Source of the DNA: Mumia xiangluensis
Lineage (GTDB): Bacteria > Actinomycetota > Actinomycetes > Propionibacteriales > Nocardioidaceae
Direction: 5' to 3'
DNA length: 64,000 nucleotides
NCBI RefSeq assembly: GCF_010994095.1
Contig: NZ_WJYO01000003.1
Coordinates: forward strand, 124,001-188,000
A program made the position numbers and the translations under genes. The notes beneath the pieces are model-generated. The model saw nothing but the letters and a program-made list of their open reading frames with translations, did no database searches and had not been told where the DNA came from. Positions 15,450-24,343 of the stretch are shown piece by piece. Every line of letters begins with the position of its first letter. Position 1 is the first letter of the stretch.

Positions 15450-16273
15450 GACAGTCCTTCCGTCGCCTGCCGTCCACCGACGAGCTCCACGAACCGGTCC
15501 TCGAGCGACTCCCCCGCGCGAACCGCCTCGACGGTGCCCGAGGCGAGCAGGACACCGCGTGCGATGACCGCGACGTGGCTGCACATCCGCTGGACGAGAT
15601 CCATGACGTGCGACGAGACGACGACGGTGCCCCCGCTCGCGACGAAGTCCGTGAGCAGGTCGCGGATGCCGGCCGCCGACACGGGATCGACGGACTCGAA
15701 GGGCTCGTCGAGGACGATCACCCGCGGCGCGTGGACGAGGGCGGACGCGAGCGCGACCTTCTTGGTCATGCCGGCGGAGTAGTCGACGACGAGCGTGTCG
15801 GCCGCGTCGGCGAGCCCGAGTGCGGCGAGCAGGTCGTGGGTGCGCGCGCGCACCGTCTCGCGATCGAGGCCGCGCAGCTCGCCGGCGTACGCGATGAGCT
15901 GCGCACCGGTCAGCCGGTCGAAGAGCCGCAGGCCGTCCGGGAGGACGCCCAGCTGCCGCTTCGCCGCATCGGGCTCGCGCCAGACGTCGACGCCGTGCAC
16001 CGAGACGCGTCCGAGGTCGGGCCGCAGGAGACCCGTCGCCATCGAGAGCATGGTCGTCTTGCCGGCTCCGTTGGGCCCGACGATCCCGTAGAACGAGCCT
16101 GAGGGGATGTCGAGGTTCACGCTGCCGACCGCGAGCTTGTCACCGAAGGACTTGCTCAGGTTGCGGAGGGACAGCGCGGCGGCGGGATCGAGCGGCGAGT
16201 CGGTCGTGGGCGGCTGCACGTGCGGAGCAGGGACGGGCCCGGAGGGGGGACGGGGGGCGTCCGAGGTGGACAA
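15431..16273 (-). CDS. ABC transporter ATP-binding protein
   Basis: A 280-residue ATPase of the drug/lipid exporter type. The Walker A motif is GPNGAGKTT near residue 67, the signature region is unusual (VDYSAGMTKKVALA instead of LSGGQ), and Walker B is VIVLDEPFESVD. The switch histidine is in SSHVMD. The N-terminal 30 residues are Pro-rich and nonconserved. The TTG start at 16273 is preceded by GAGGAG 8 nt away; the extended frame further upstream is unlikely, as it enters the intergenic promoter region. It pairs with the overlapping permease gene downstream. Confidence 0.9.
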   Translation of the reverse strand: MSTSDAPRPPSGPVPAPHVQPPTTDSPLDPAAALSLRNLSKSFGDKLAVGSVNLDIPSGSFYGIVGPNGAGKTTMLSMATGLLRPDLGRVSVHGVDVWREPDAAKRQLGVLPDGLRLFDRLTGAQLIAYAGELRGLDRETVRARTHDLLAALGLADAADTLVVDYSAGMTKKVALASALVHAPRVIVLDEPFESVDPVSAAGIRDLLTDFVASGGTVVVSSHVMDLVQRMCSHVAVIARGVLLASGTVEAVRAGESLEDRFVELVGGRQATEGLSWLRSS

Positions 16274-16413
16274 GGGATCAGCTCCTCGAGGGGGTGGACG
16301 ACGCTCCCACCGTATGTGTCCTCGGGTGTCAGACGGAGATCGGCATCGGTGCGTCCGATTTGTTAGTTTCGTGGTGCTCGGACACCGCGGTTCGGGCTGG
16401 CGTAGGGGGCTGC

Positions 16414-19176
16414 GTGCGCAAGAATCCGTGGGGTCGTCCGGCGAAGGCGCTCGCGCTCGCTGCCGCCATCGCCCTGGCGGCCGTCCCCGTCTCGATCGGG
16501 GCGCCCGCACAGGGGCAGGAACCCGGCACCCTCTCCCTCTTCAAACGCATCGAGAACCTCGACAGCGGGGCCAGCGAAGGCCGTCGGCAGCTGTGGGAGA
16601 TGCACGCCACGCACGTCGCGACCGGCGAGGAGCTCTCCGGCGACGGCCTCAACGGGTTCCAAAGCCGTACGGTCCCCGACGGCGACTACGTGATCTCGGA
16701 GAGCGGCGGCGTCGACGGATACCGGTTCCAGGACTGGAGCTGCAGCGACGGCTTCGAGTCGACGGATCCGTCCCCGACGATCACCGTCCCGCCGGGCGGC
16801 AACCTCACGTGCACGGTCGACAACGAGGCGATCGAGCCGACGCTGACTCTCGTCAAGAACGTGTTCGGCGGCGGGTCGGCCGTGCCCGCAGACTTCCAGC
16901 TCACCGCTCAAGGTCCCACGACGGTGACGGGCCCTGGCAATTCCGAGGCGGTCACCAACCAGAAGGTTCGCATCGGCACCTACACCCTGTCCGAGGCCGG
17001 CCCGACTGGCTTCGATGCCGGCCCGTGGATCTGCAATGCCACGTCCTCCGACGGTACGACGCAGGACCTCGTCGTCACCAACGACCAAGTGACGATCGGT
17101 CTCGACCAGGCGGTTCGATGCGAGATCTCGAACACCGCGGATCTCCCCCACCTGACACTTGTCAAGGACGTCGTCAACGATGGTGGCGGGACCGCTGATC
17201 GCACCGACTGGACGCTCACCGCCCAGTCACCCAGCCAGGTGGTGTCCGGAACCAGCGGAAGCGCCGACGTCTCTCATGTCTCGGTCGACACCGGCACCTA
17301 CACCTTGAGCGAGTCCCCCGGCCCCGAGGGCTATGACGCGAGCGACTGGGTGTGCACGAACGACGGCGACCCGGTCGCGGTGGTCGACAGCTCGGTGACG
17401 ATCGGCGTCGACGACAACCTGACCTGCACGGTCACCAACACCTGGACGGGCGGCCGGCTCACGTTGTTCAAGGTTGTCGAGGGTGGGAGCGCGTCACCTT
17501 CGGCCTGGACGCTCAGTGCGAGCAGTGAGACAGGCCAGCTCTCGGGGACCGACGGCGTCTCGGGTGGCCTGCCTGCGGGCACGTACGACCTGGCCGAGGC
17601 GGACGGGCCGACCGGGTACGAGCTCACGGAATGGGTATGCATTCCGGCGAGCGCTCTCAGCGGCACGACGGTCACGATCACCCGCGGTGAGAGCGTCACC
17701 TGCGACGCCGTCAACACGTGGGTCCCGCCGCACCTGACGTTGATCAAGCAGGTCGTCGGCGGTCCCGATCCGGCCGATGCCTGGACACTGACGGCGCGGA
17801 GTCCCGACGGCACCGTCATCAGCGGTGCGAGCGGCAGCAACGATGTCAGCCACGTGACGGTGCCGGTGGGGCCGTACGCGCTCAGCGAGTCCGGCCCGAC
17901 CCCTGCCCTGTACGACGCGAGCGACTGGACCTGCACGGTGAACGGCGAGCCACGTCCGGTCGTGGGAGGCGTGGTCACGCTGGTCTCCCCGTCCGAAGAC
18001 GTGGTCTGCACGATCACGAACACCTGGCAGGGGGCGAACCTGACGCTCGAGAAGGACCTCGACAACGGCGAGGGCGGGAGCGCCGAGCCCACGGACTGGA
18101 CCCTCACCGCTGTCGGCGAGACGACACACGCCGGCCCGACCGGCTCCGACGAGGTGACGGACGTCCCCGTGGCGCCGGGGACGTACGACCTCTCGGAGAG
18201 CGGCGGACCGCCCGGATTCGCCTCAGACGGCTGGACCTGCACCGGAGGGACGCTGGACGGGAGCGTGCTCACGCTGGAGGCCGGGGACGACGTCACCTGC
18301 ACTGTCGAGAACCGCTGGGTCGGATCGTTCCTGACGCTCGTCAAGGTCGTCGATCCTGAGGACGCCGCTCCGCAGGAGTGGATGCTGTCGGCGACCGGGG
18401 GTCCGGAGACCGGCGGCACGACCTTCAGCGGACAGAGCGCCGGCACCGCCGTCACCCGTGTCCCCGTTCCCCCGGGCGACTACGCCCTCGCCGAGTCCGG
18501 AGGACCGGACGGCTACGTGCTGGACGGCTGGCAGTGCACCGGCGCAGACATCGCTGGCGCGGTGGTGACGGTCCCGACCGAGGCGGAGGTCACCTGCACG
18601 GCGACGAACCTGTGGGCCGGGCCGATCCTCACGCTCGTGAAGGCGGTCGACGGCGGCGCGGCAGATCCGACCGACTGGACGCTCTCCGCGACCGGTCCTC
18701 AGACGGTGAGCGGGACGACCGGAGACAACGTCGTCACGCGTGCGTCGCTGACAGCAGGGACGTACGAGCTTGCGGAGTCCGGCGGCCCGGACGGGTACGA
18801 GGCGGGCCCGTGGTCCTGCGAGGGCGACGGCACCCTCGAGGGCGACGCCATCACGCTCGAGGACGGCGACGAAGCCACCTGCACGATCACGAACACGTTC
18901 GACGACACACCACCCACCACCGCTCCGACCACTCCGCCCACGACCGCACCCACGGAGCCGACCACCGCTCCCACGGCGTCCACACCGCCGACGACCGCGA
19001 CCCCGACCGGCGACGGGGGGACCGACGACGGCGCGGGCACCGGCGGCGCAGGTGACGGGTTGCCGAGCACGGGTACGACGATCGCGATGTCGGCGATCGT
19101 CGTGGCCGCAGCGCTGCTGATCGGCGGCGCGGTCCTCATCGTCGGCGGCCGCCGCAGGCACGACGACGAGGCGTGA
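16414..19176 (+). CDS. LPxTG surface protein with eight CnaB/SpaA-like repeats
   Basis: A 920-residue secreted, wall-anchored protein. A signal peptide covers about residues 1-38 (ALALAAAIALAAVPVSIG). Eight repeats of 90-105 residues run from about 38 to 829. Each has a first-strand lysine (LTLVK or similar), a glutamate in Y-x-L-S/A-E, a W-x-C cysteine, and a final strand C-T-x-x-N. Lys, Glu and Asn are the residues that form intramolecular isopeptide bonds in the CnaB/prealbumin fold, and all three occur in all eight repeats, together with a cysteine pair. A Thr/Pro linker follows (830-880), then the sorting signal LPSTG at 883-887, a helix and an Arg-rich tail. GTG start with GGGGG upstream. 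No sortase is in the window. It likely forms a stalk or adhesin. Confidence 0.9.
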   Translation: MRKNPWGRPAKALALAAAIALAAVPVSIGAPAQGQEPGTLSLFKRIENLDSGASEGRRQLWEMHATHVATGEELSGDGLNGFQSRTVPDGDYVISESGGVDGYRFQDWSCSDGFESTDPSPTITVPPGGNLTCTVDNEAIEPTLTLVKNVFGGGSAVPADFQLTAQGPTTVTGPGNSEAVTNQKVRIGTYTLSEAGPTGFDAGPWICNATSSDGTTQDLVVTNDQVTIGLDQAVRCEISNTADLPHLTLVKDVVNDGGGTADRTDWTLTAQSPSQVVSGTSGSADVSHVSVDTGTYTLSESPGPEGYDASDWVCTNDGDPVAVVDSSVTIGVDDNLTCTVTNTWTGGRLTLFKVVEGGSASPSAWTLSASSETGQLSGTDGVSGGLPAGTYDLAEADGPTGYELTEWVCIPASALSGTTVTITRGESVTCDAVNTWVPPHLTLIKQVVGGPDPADAWTLTARSPDGTVISGASGSNDVSHVTVPVGPYALSESGPTPALYDASDWTCTVNGEPRPVVGGVVTLVSPSEDVVCTITNTWQGANLTLEKDLDNGEGGSAEPTDWTLTAVGETTHAGPTGSDEVTDVPVAPGTYDLSESGGPPGFASDGWTCTGGTLDGSVLTLEAGDDVTCTVENRWVGSFLTLVKVVDPEDAAPQEWMLSATGGPETGGTTFSGQSAGTAVTRVPVPPGDYALAESGGPDGYVLDGWQCTGADIAGAVVTVPTEAEVTCTATNLWAGPILTLVKAVDGGAADPTDWTLSATGPQTVSGTTGDNVVTRASLTAGTYELAESGGPDGYEAGPWSCEGDGTLEGDAITLEDGDEATCTITNTFDDTPPTTAPTTPPTTAPTEPTTAPTASTPPTTATPTGDGGTDDGAGTGGAGDGLPSTGTTIAMSAIVVAAALLIGGAVLIVGGRRRHDDEA

Positions 19177-19862
19177 CCACCGAAGCCATGTCGTGCGTGC
19201 TCGACCTCCCGTTCACCGGCCTGTGGTTGGTCCAGAACAGCCCGGCCCGCCGCGTCCCGAGCCACGGCACGGACCGCTTCGGCTCCCGCTACGCGATCGA
19301 CTTCGTCGGCGTCGACGACCACCGCCGTACGGCGTCTGTGCGCGACTGGCGCAGTGCCCTCGCGACCGAGCCGCCGGAACGGTTCTTCGCCTACGGACGC
19401 CCCATCCTCGCCCCGTGCCCTGGGACGGTCGTCGTGGCGCACGACGGTGAGGCCGACCACGAGGCTCGCCGCTCGCAGCTCGCGCTCGTGCCGTACGCAC
19501 TGGGCCAGGCGTCGCGCGCACGCCAGGGTGTCGCCGCGATCGCGGGCAACCACGTGACGATCGCGTACGGCGCGGCGTTCGTCACGCTCGCGCACCTGCG
19601 GCGCGGCTCGCTGGATGTCCGGCCCGGTGACGTGGTCGAGAGCGGGCAGCAGGTCGCCGAGTGCGGCAACTCGGGCAACTCCACGCAGCCCCACGTTCAC
19701 CTGCAGGCGACCGACAGCATCGACTTCGCGGCCGCGCGAGGCGTACCGGTCGTGTTCCGCGACTTCCGCCAGTGGCCGCGCGGCGGCGCCGACCCGGCGG
19801 AGCTCGCGGAGGGGATCCCCGCTGAGCGGTCGGTCGTGGGACCCCGGCACGACCGCCCCTGA
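19173..19862 (+). CDS. M23 (LytM) family metallopeptidase-like protein
   Basis: A 229-residue protein with an M23-type core. The zinc site would be H31 and D43 in SHGTDRFGSRYAIDF, with the closing HxH in QPHVHL near residue 178. Typical features such as PGTVVVAHDG and the RPGDVVESGQQVAECGNSGN beta-strand region are present. M23 enzymes cut peptidoglycan cross-bridges, but no signal peptide or membrane helix is visible, so export is uncertain. The first zinc ligands are farther apart than in standard HxxxD sites. The GTG start overlaps the surface protein stop as GTGA, so the two are cotranslated; ATG at 19188 is a weaker alternative. Confidence 0.8.
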   Translation: MTTEAMSCVLDLPFTGLWLVQNSPARRVPSHGTDRFGSRYAIDFVGVDDHRRTASVRDWRSALATEPPERFFAYGRPILAPCPGTVVVAHDGEADHEARRSQLALVPYALGQASRARQGVAAIAGNHVTIAYGAAFVTLAHLRRGSLDVRPGDVVESGQQVAECGNSGNSTQPHVHLQATDSIDFAAARGVPVVFRDFRQWPRGGADPAELAEGIPAERSVVGPRHDRP

Positions 19863-19866
19863 CCAA

Positions 19867-19912
19867 AGGACCAGACACCGCGGTCGTGGATCCGACCGCG
19901 GTGTCTGGTCCT
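19867..19912. terminator. Perfect 20-bp hairpin between convergent genes
   Basis: Arms 19867-19886 and 19893-19912 are exact reverse complements with a 6-nt loop (TGGATC). There is no U-tract. It lies 5 nt after the M23 stop and 14 nt before the stop of the opposing LPNTG gene, so it probably ends both transcripts. Confidence 0.85.
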
Positions 19913-19925
19913 GCGTCGTGCGTCG

Positions 19926-21908
19926 CTAGGAGCTCAAGCGTCGGCGCAGGCCGAGCACGAGTCCGCCCGTCAGTGCGAGCAGCGCTCCGAGCACCGCCGG
20001 CACGAGCGACGTGCCACCCGTGTTCGGCAGAGGCGGCGTCGAGCCCGTCGGCGGCGGGTTGTAACCGACCGGCGTGTCCGGCGTATCCGGGTTGTCCGGG
20101 TTATCCGGGTTCTCCGGAACGCGCTTCGGCGGGTTGGCGCAGGCTGACGTCTCCGACGGGTACTGGACGGTGGTCGAGTACGTCGGGTTCACATCGAACC
20201 GCACCGTGATCCCCTGGCGCGTCCACGCGAAGTTGCCGTCGGTCTCGACGTACGTGCCGTCCTCCAGAAGCTCCCAGCCCGGCCACTGGAGCGGCTCCGT
20301 GGCGGATGCCCCCGGCCACAGGAGTCGGCCGTTCAGCGGCAGTCCCGACACCACGTAGTCGTCACCGTCGGGGTTGACGAAGGTGATGGTCACCGGGTTG
20401 GCGCCCGGGTCGGTCAGACCCGGAGGCAGCGTCACTGCGTACGAGAGGTACGGGACGGCACTGACGCACTGCGACTCGATGTCACCCGGCAGCAGGTCGC
20501 AGTCGCCTGCGTCCTCGGTCTCCGTCCACGTCATCACCGAGCCCGGCGGGAGCGTGTAGCCCTCGTCGACGACCAGCGTGACCGTCTGCGATCCGTCGGT
20601 GCCCTCCGTGACCTCGTAGTGGTAGTGCTCGCCGTCCGGCGGCACGGCCCAGCTGCCGACCGTCTCGCAATCGTCGGTCCACACCGGAGGCGGCGCTTCG
20701 ACGACGCACGGCTCGTTGGAGTCGGTCTCGGTCCACTCGGTCACGGTGCCCTCGGGGAACTCGTATCCCTCGTTCGGCGTGGCCTTGATCGTGATCGAGC
20801 CGTCCTCGTTCACCGTCTCGGTGTACGAGTACGCCTCGGTGTCGGTGAACTCCCAGTGACCGTTGCCGGGTCCGCAGTCGTCGACCCAGGCGGGCTCCGG
20901 CGGTGTCGCCGAGTCACCGCAGTCCGGGACGGTGATCGTGATCTTGAGCTCGGCATACCCGTAGCCGCCGTTCACGACCCACCCGTCGGGGAGGTCCACG
21001 AACTCCGGCCTGGGATCGGCGGTGTCGTCCAGAACCGCACGGACGACGTACGTCTTGCCAGGCTCGACCGCGGTCACGGGAAGGTTCGTGCCGAGCTCCC
21101 GTAGCGAGTAGGTCAGCAGGTCGGTGTCCAGCGGCAGGGTGATAGACGGTGGGGTGTACTGCCCTGGGCCGGTGCAGATCGCCTGCACGACCGTCGGGGT
21201 GACGGGCGTGACCTCCGGTCCGCACGAGTACGGGTCCTTGACAGTGACGAAACGCCAGGGCGCCGGGTCCAGAGCCGAGTCCTGGCCCGGAGCGGACAGC
21301 CCCTTCGCCTTCAGCTCGTTGAGGAGGTCCTCGTCGGCCTGATCCTCGATGTTGTAAGAATCGACCTGGTAGGAGACCGGCTTGCAGGTGGCGGCCGGTC
21401 GAGACGTGCCGGCGTAGATCTGCGGAGAGTCCCACACGGCGGTGTCACTGACGCGCGCCATCCTCCACCAGACCTCGACCTCGTACGGCTCGAAGGCTGC
21501 GGCTGCCTGAGCCTTGGCCTTCTGCTTCTTGGGCTTGGGCTGGTCGTCCGTCGCCGGCTCGGACGAGGGCGACTCGTCCGGCTCCGCCGCGGACTCGTCC
21601 TTGGCCGGCGCCTCCGACGAGTCGTCCTTCCCGTCACCCTTCGGTGCCTCGTCCTTCGGCTCGGCCGGCTCGTCCTTCTTGGGCTCGGCCGGCTCGTCCT
21701 TCTGCGGCTCAGCCGGCTCGTCGGGCGCCTTCGGCTCAGCCGGCTCCTCGGCGGCCTTCGGGTCGGGCTCCTCGTCCTTCGGAGCATCGGACTCCGCCTG
21801 AGCGGGTGCGGCGGAGTCGCCGCTCTCGCCGTCGGCGTACGCGGCAACGTTCACTTGGATGCCGACGGACAGCAGGATCGCAACGGCTAGAACCAGGAAC
21901 TTCTTCAT
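19926..21908 (-). CDS. LPNTG-anchored surface protein with acidic Pro/Lys stalk
   Basis: A 660-residue cell wall protein. The signal peptide is at residues 1-26 (ends AAYADG). Residues 27-135 are a low-complexity stalk of Asp, Glu, Pro, Lys and Ala with repeats such as DEPAEPKKDEPAEPK, possibly wall-spanning. The middle has disulfide-capable cysteines. It includes two tandem 60-residue units at about 340-400 and 408-470, both with the pattern WxDDC, Y-x-Y, DGS, EGY-x-x-P and WTET before a last cysteine. A second Pro/Asp/Asn stretch (PENPDNPDNPDTPD) leads to LPNTG at 627-631, a helix and RRRLSS. The ligand is unknown. It converges on the M23 gene and shares a terminator. Confidence 0.9.
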   Translation of the reverse strand: MKKFLVLAVAILLSVGIQVNVAAYADGESGDSAAPAQAESDAPKDEEPDPKAAEEPAEPKAPDEPAEPQKDEPAEPKKDEPAEPKDEAPKGDGKDDSSEAPAKDESAAEPDESPSSEPATDDQPKPKKQKAKAQAAAAFEPYEVEVWWRMARVSDTAVWDSPQIYAGTSRPAATCKPVSYQVDSYNIEDQADEDLLNELKAKGLSAPGQDSALDPAPWRFVTVKDPYSCGPEVTPVTPTVVQAICTGPGQYTPPSITLPLDTDLLTYSLRELGTNLPVTAVEPGKTYVVRAVLDDTADPRPEFVDLPDGWVVNGGYGYAELKITITVPDCGDSATPPEPAWVDDCGPGNGHWEFTDTEAYSYTETVNEDGSITIKATPNEGYEFPEGTVTEWTETDSNEPCVVEAPPPVWTDDCETVGSWAVPPDGEHYHYEVTEGTDGSQTVTLVVDEGYTLPPGSVMTWTETEDAGDCDLLPGDIESQCVSAVPYLSYAVTLPPGLTDPGANPVTITFVNPDGDDYVVSGLPLNGRLLWPGASATEPLQWPGWELLEDGTYVETDGNFAWTRQGITVRFDVNPTYSTTVQYPSETSACANPPKRVPENPDNPDNPDTPDTPVGYNPPPTGSTPPLPNTGGTSLVPAVLGALLALTGGLVLGLRRRLSS

Positions 21909-22005
21909 CCCACGCTTCCCCCCTCAAGGCGCACAGTGGCATGAGCGTATGTACCGGAGGGGGTCGCGCGTGGCAAAATGTCCAGGTTCGTGCGAGGTCA
22001 TCCGG

Positions 22006-23511
22006 TCAAGTCCTCCGCAACGCCTTCCGGGCCTTGCGGGTACGCGCCTTCAGACGAGCGACGGTCGCTCGGACCCGGAACGCGGCGATGAGCGTGCTGG
22101 CTCGTGCCTCGTCCAGGGCGTGCAGCCTGCCGTAGGCGAACGTCGGCTCGCCGGCTTCGCTCGCGACCTGCGCCACCGCGAGCAGCTCGGAGCGGCTGAC
22201 GGTGGTGTCCTGGAGCTCCCCGAGATGGGAGGTCACGTGGTGCGCGGCTCGGTCGAGCCGTCGCGCCTTCTTACCCGCGACGGGCTCGACCGTCTCCGCG
22301 GCGTACCGCAGCCGCTTCGCGGCCTTGCGCGCCTCGTGGAGCGCAGGCTCGGGCTCGTCGGCTGCCGCGGCATCGGCCCGTCTGCGGAAGCGCTTGAACT
22401 CCTTGTGCAGCACCTTCGGAGCCACGTCGCGCGCCGAGGCTTCGGCACGCTCCGTCCAGGGCGGGTCTGCTGCGAGCTGGTCGAGGCGATCACGGAGGTC
22501 GAAGTAGCGCTGGGAGCCGAGGGCAGCGAGCACCTCGTCCTTGCCCCGTCCTTCGTACACCGAGCGGAGCCGACCCAGCACCGGTCCGTGAACCAGGTCG
22601 CGAGGCTCGTCGGCAAGGAGGTCTCGCAACCGTCCGTGGATGGCCGCGGCGTCGCGCGCCTGACCGAGGACGCCGGCGAGCCAGCGCAGCTCGTCGCGCA
22701 CCGGATCCGTCTGTTCACGGTCGAGGACCGGCCGGAACGAGCCGAGCAGCGCGCGCAACCGGCGGCAGGCGACCCGCATCTTGTGCACGCCCTCATCGGT
22801 GCCCCGACGCGCGTCGACGTCGCGGCGACCCAGCACGTCGACCTGCTCGACCAGCCGAGCGTGGACGAGGCGTGAGACGGGCTCGTCCGCTGCGGGCATC
22901 CACAGTCGCGGTGCCGGCGGCACACGGTCACCCAGCGTTCGTGCGACTTTCCTGCTCACCTCGGCACGGTGGACCCCCGCCGCCGCGAACACCTGATCGG
23001 CACTGTCGAAGAGGTCCGCCGTGCCGTCGACGAGCTCGAGCTCCCACTCCCGCCACGCGACGGTCTCGCCCTCGGGCGTCGACCCGGTGACCCGGTCGTC
23101 CGTGAGCTCCGCGAGCACGAGGCCGTCCGCGCCGAGCAGGAGCGACGGTGTCCGGTCGGTGTGCACCGTTGCGACATGGACCAGGGGCTCGCCGCGCACC
23201 CACCCGGCAACGAGGTCACGCAGCGGCTTCGGTGGAGTCGCCGTCGATCTGCCGAGCGGCCGGTGGAACTCGTCGCGCCCGCCTCCTGCCGGCACCTTCA
23301 GGTGCCAGCCGTCGGCGACACCACCCGTACGGCGCCGCAGACTGACGCCCGAACGCAGCAGCGCGAGGTCGGCGGTGTCGAAGTACGCCGCAGTGAGGCT
23401 GAACGCCGGCTGCTGCCGGACCTCCTGGACGCCGTCGAGGAGGAGCAGGTCCGGCACGACCGTGTCGTCAGCGAGGGCGTACGTCGCCTCGACCTCGTGC
23501 TGGATCTTCAT
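22006..23511 (-). CDS. CYTH and CHAD domain protein
   Basis: A 501-residue protein. The N-terminal CYTH domain (about 1-200) starts with HEVEAT, a variant of the ExExK motif in which the lysine is replaced by threonine. CYTH folds bind triphosphate groups and divalent metals. The C-terminal CHAD domain (about 215-495) is helical and basic; conserved histidines lie in VHKMRVACRRLRALL and LHEARKAAKRLRYAAE. CHAD domains bind polyphosphate. Together they suggest a polyphosphate-associated hydrolase or scaffold, but no polyphosphate kinase is near. ATG start; about 50 nt separate it from the alpha/beta hydrolase gene upstream. Confidence 0.93.
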   Translation of the reverse strand: MKIQHEVEATYALADDTVVPDLLLLDGVQEVRQQPAFSLTAAYFDTADLALLRSGVSLRRRTGGVADGWHLKVPAGGGRDEFHRPLGRSTATPPKPLRDLVAGWVRGEPLVHVATVHTDRTPSLLLGADGLVLAELTDDRVTGSTPEGETVAWREWELELVDGTADLFDSADQVFAAAGVHRAEVSRKVARTLGDRVPPAPRLWMPAADEPVSRLVHARLVEQVDVLGRRDVDARRGTDEGVHKMRVACRRLRALLGSFRPVLDREQTDPVRDELRWLAGVLGQARDAAAIHGRLRDLLADEPRDLVHGPVLGRLRSVYEGRGKDEVLAALGSQRYFDLRDRLDQLAADPPWTERAEASARDVAPKVLHKEFKRFRRRADAAAADEPEPALHEARKAAKRLRYAAETVEPVAGKKARRLDRAAHHVTSHLGELQDTTVSRSELLAVAQVASEAGEPTFAYGRLHALDEARASTLIAAFRVRATVARLKARTRKARKALRRT

Positions 23512-23560
23512 GAATCCTGCCTACCCGAGGACGGTGAACAGCACCGATCGAGCGGCCCGG

Positions 23561-24343
23561 TCACAAGAAGCGGCGCAGCTCACGAGTGACGTCGTCCGGG
23601 GCCTCCACCGTGCTCGCGTGGCCAGCACCCGTGAGGACGACGAGCTCGGACCCGCGCACTGCGCCGTGGATCGCCTCACCGATCGACACCGGCGCGCGCA
23701 GGTCGTGGTCGGCGTACAGGAGAAGCATCGGTACGTCGATCTCCCTGAGCACATGGCGCTGGTCCGGATAGCTCGCGCGTGCCATCGCACGAAACCCGCT
23801 CGGATGGAACGCGCGGACGCTGTCGAGGAACGGAGCCAGGTTCTCGCCGGCGGCCGACGGCGAGAACATCGACGGCGCCATCGCGGCCACGAACTCATCG
23901 GGAGTCAGCTGCGATGCCTCCAGCGACCGTGCCAACCTCACGTCTGCCTCGTCCCGGCCGAGCGAGCCGAGCCAGCCGGCGTATCCGCTCACGAGGGTGA
24001 GCGACGACGCGAGCCCACGGTGCCGGTGGAACGTCGCGAGCGCCAGAGCCGCACCGAACGACAGCCCGACGAGGTGCGCGCGCCCGATCTGCAGCGCCCG
24101 TAGGAACGCGGCCAGGCAGTCGGCGTACGCGTCCATCCCGAAGTCCTCCGGGGGGTCGGACGAGCCGCCCATCCCGGGGGCGTCCCAGGCGACCACGGTG
24201 AACTCGTCGGAGAGCGCTTCGATCTGACGGCCCCACGTCGACCGGGCGTCGCCGACGAAGCCGTGCGCCAGGAGCACTGCCGGCCCGGTCCCGGCGCGCT
24301 CGTAACCGATGCGGAGTCCTCCGACCTCGACGTGCTGCGTCAC
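23561..24343 (-). CDS. Alpha/beta hydrolase
   Basis: A 260-residue hydrolase of the alpha/beta fold with oxyanion region AHGFVGD, nucleophile elbow GLSFGA (serine near residue 98), an acid in YADHDLRAP and a final histidine in GAGHAST. No signal peptide. The GTG start overlaps the TGA of the upstream FAD monooxygenase, once that gene's frameshift is corrected, in a GTGA arrangement. The pair thus forms a small operon, probably oxidising and then hydrolysing the same compound. Which compound is unknown. Confidence 0.88.
   Translation of the reverse strand: MTQHVEVGGLRIGYERAGTGPAVLLAHGFVGDARSTWGRQIEALSDEFTVVAWDAPGMGGSSDPPEDFGMDAYADCLAAFLRALQIGRAHLVGLSFGAALALATFHRHRGLASSLTLVSGYAGWLGSLGRDEADVRLARSLEASQLTPDEFVAAMAPSMFSPSAAGENLAPFLDSVRAFHPSGFRAMARASYPDQRHVLREIDVPMLLLYADHDLRAPVSIGEAIHGAVRGSELVVLTGAGHASTVEAPDDVTRELRRFL

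Noticed and set aside
22006-23511. True CYTH thiamine triphosphatase activity
   Set aside because: The ExExK lysine is a threonine here, so activity is not claimed, only the fold.
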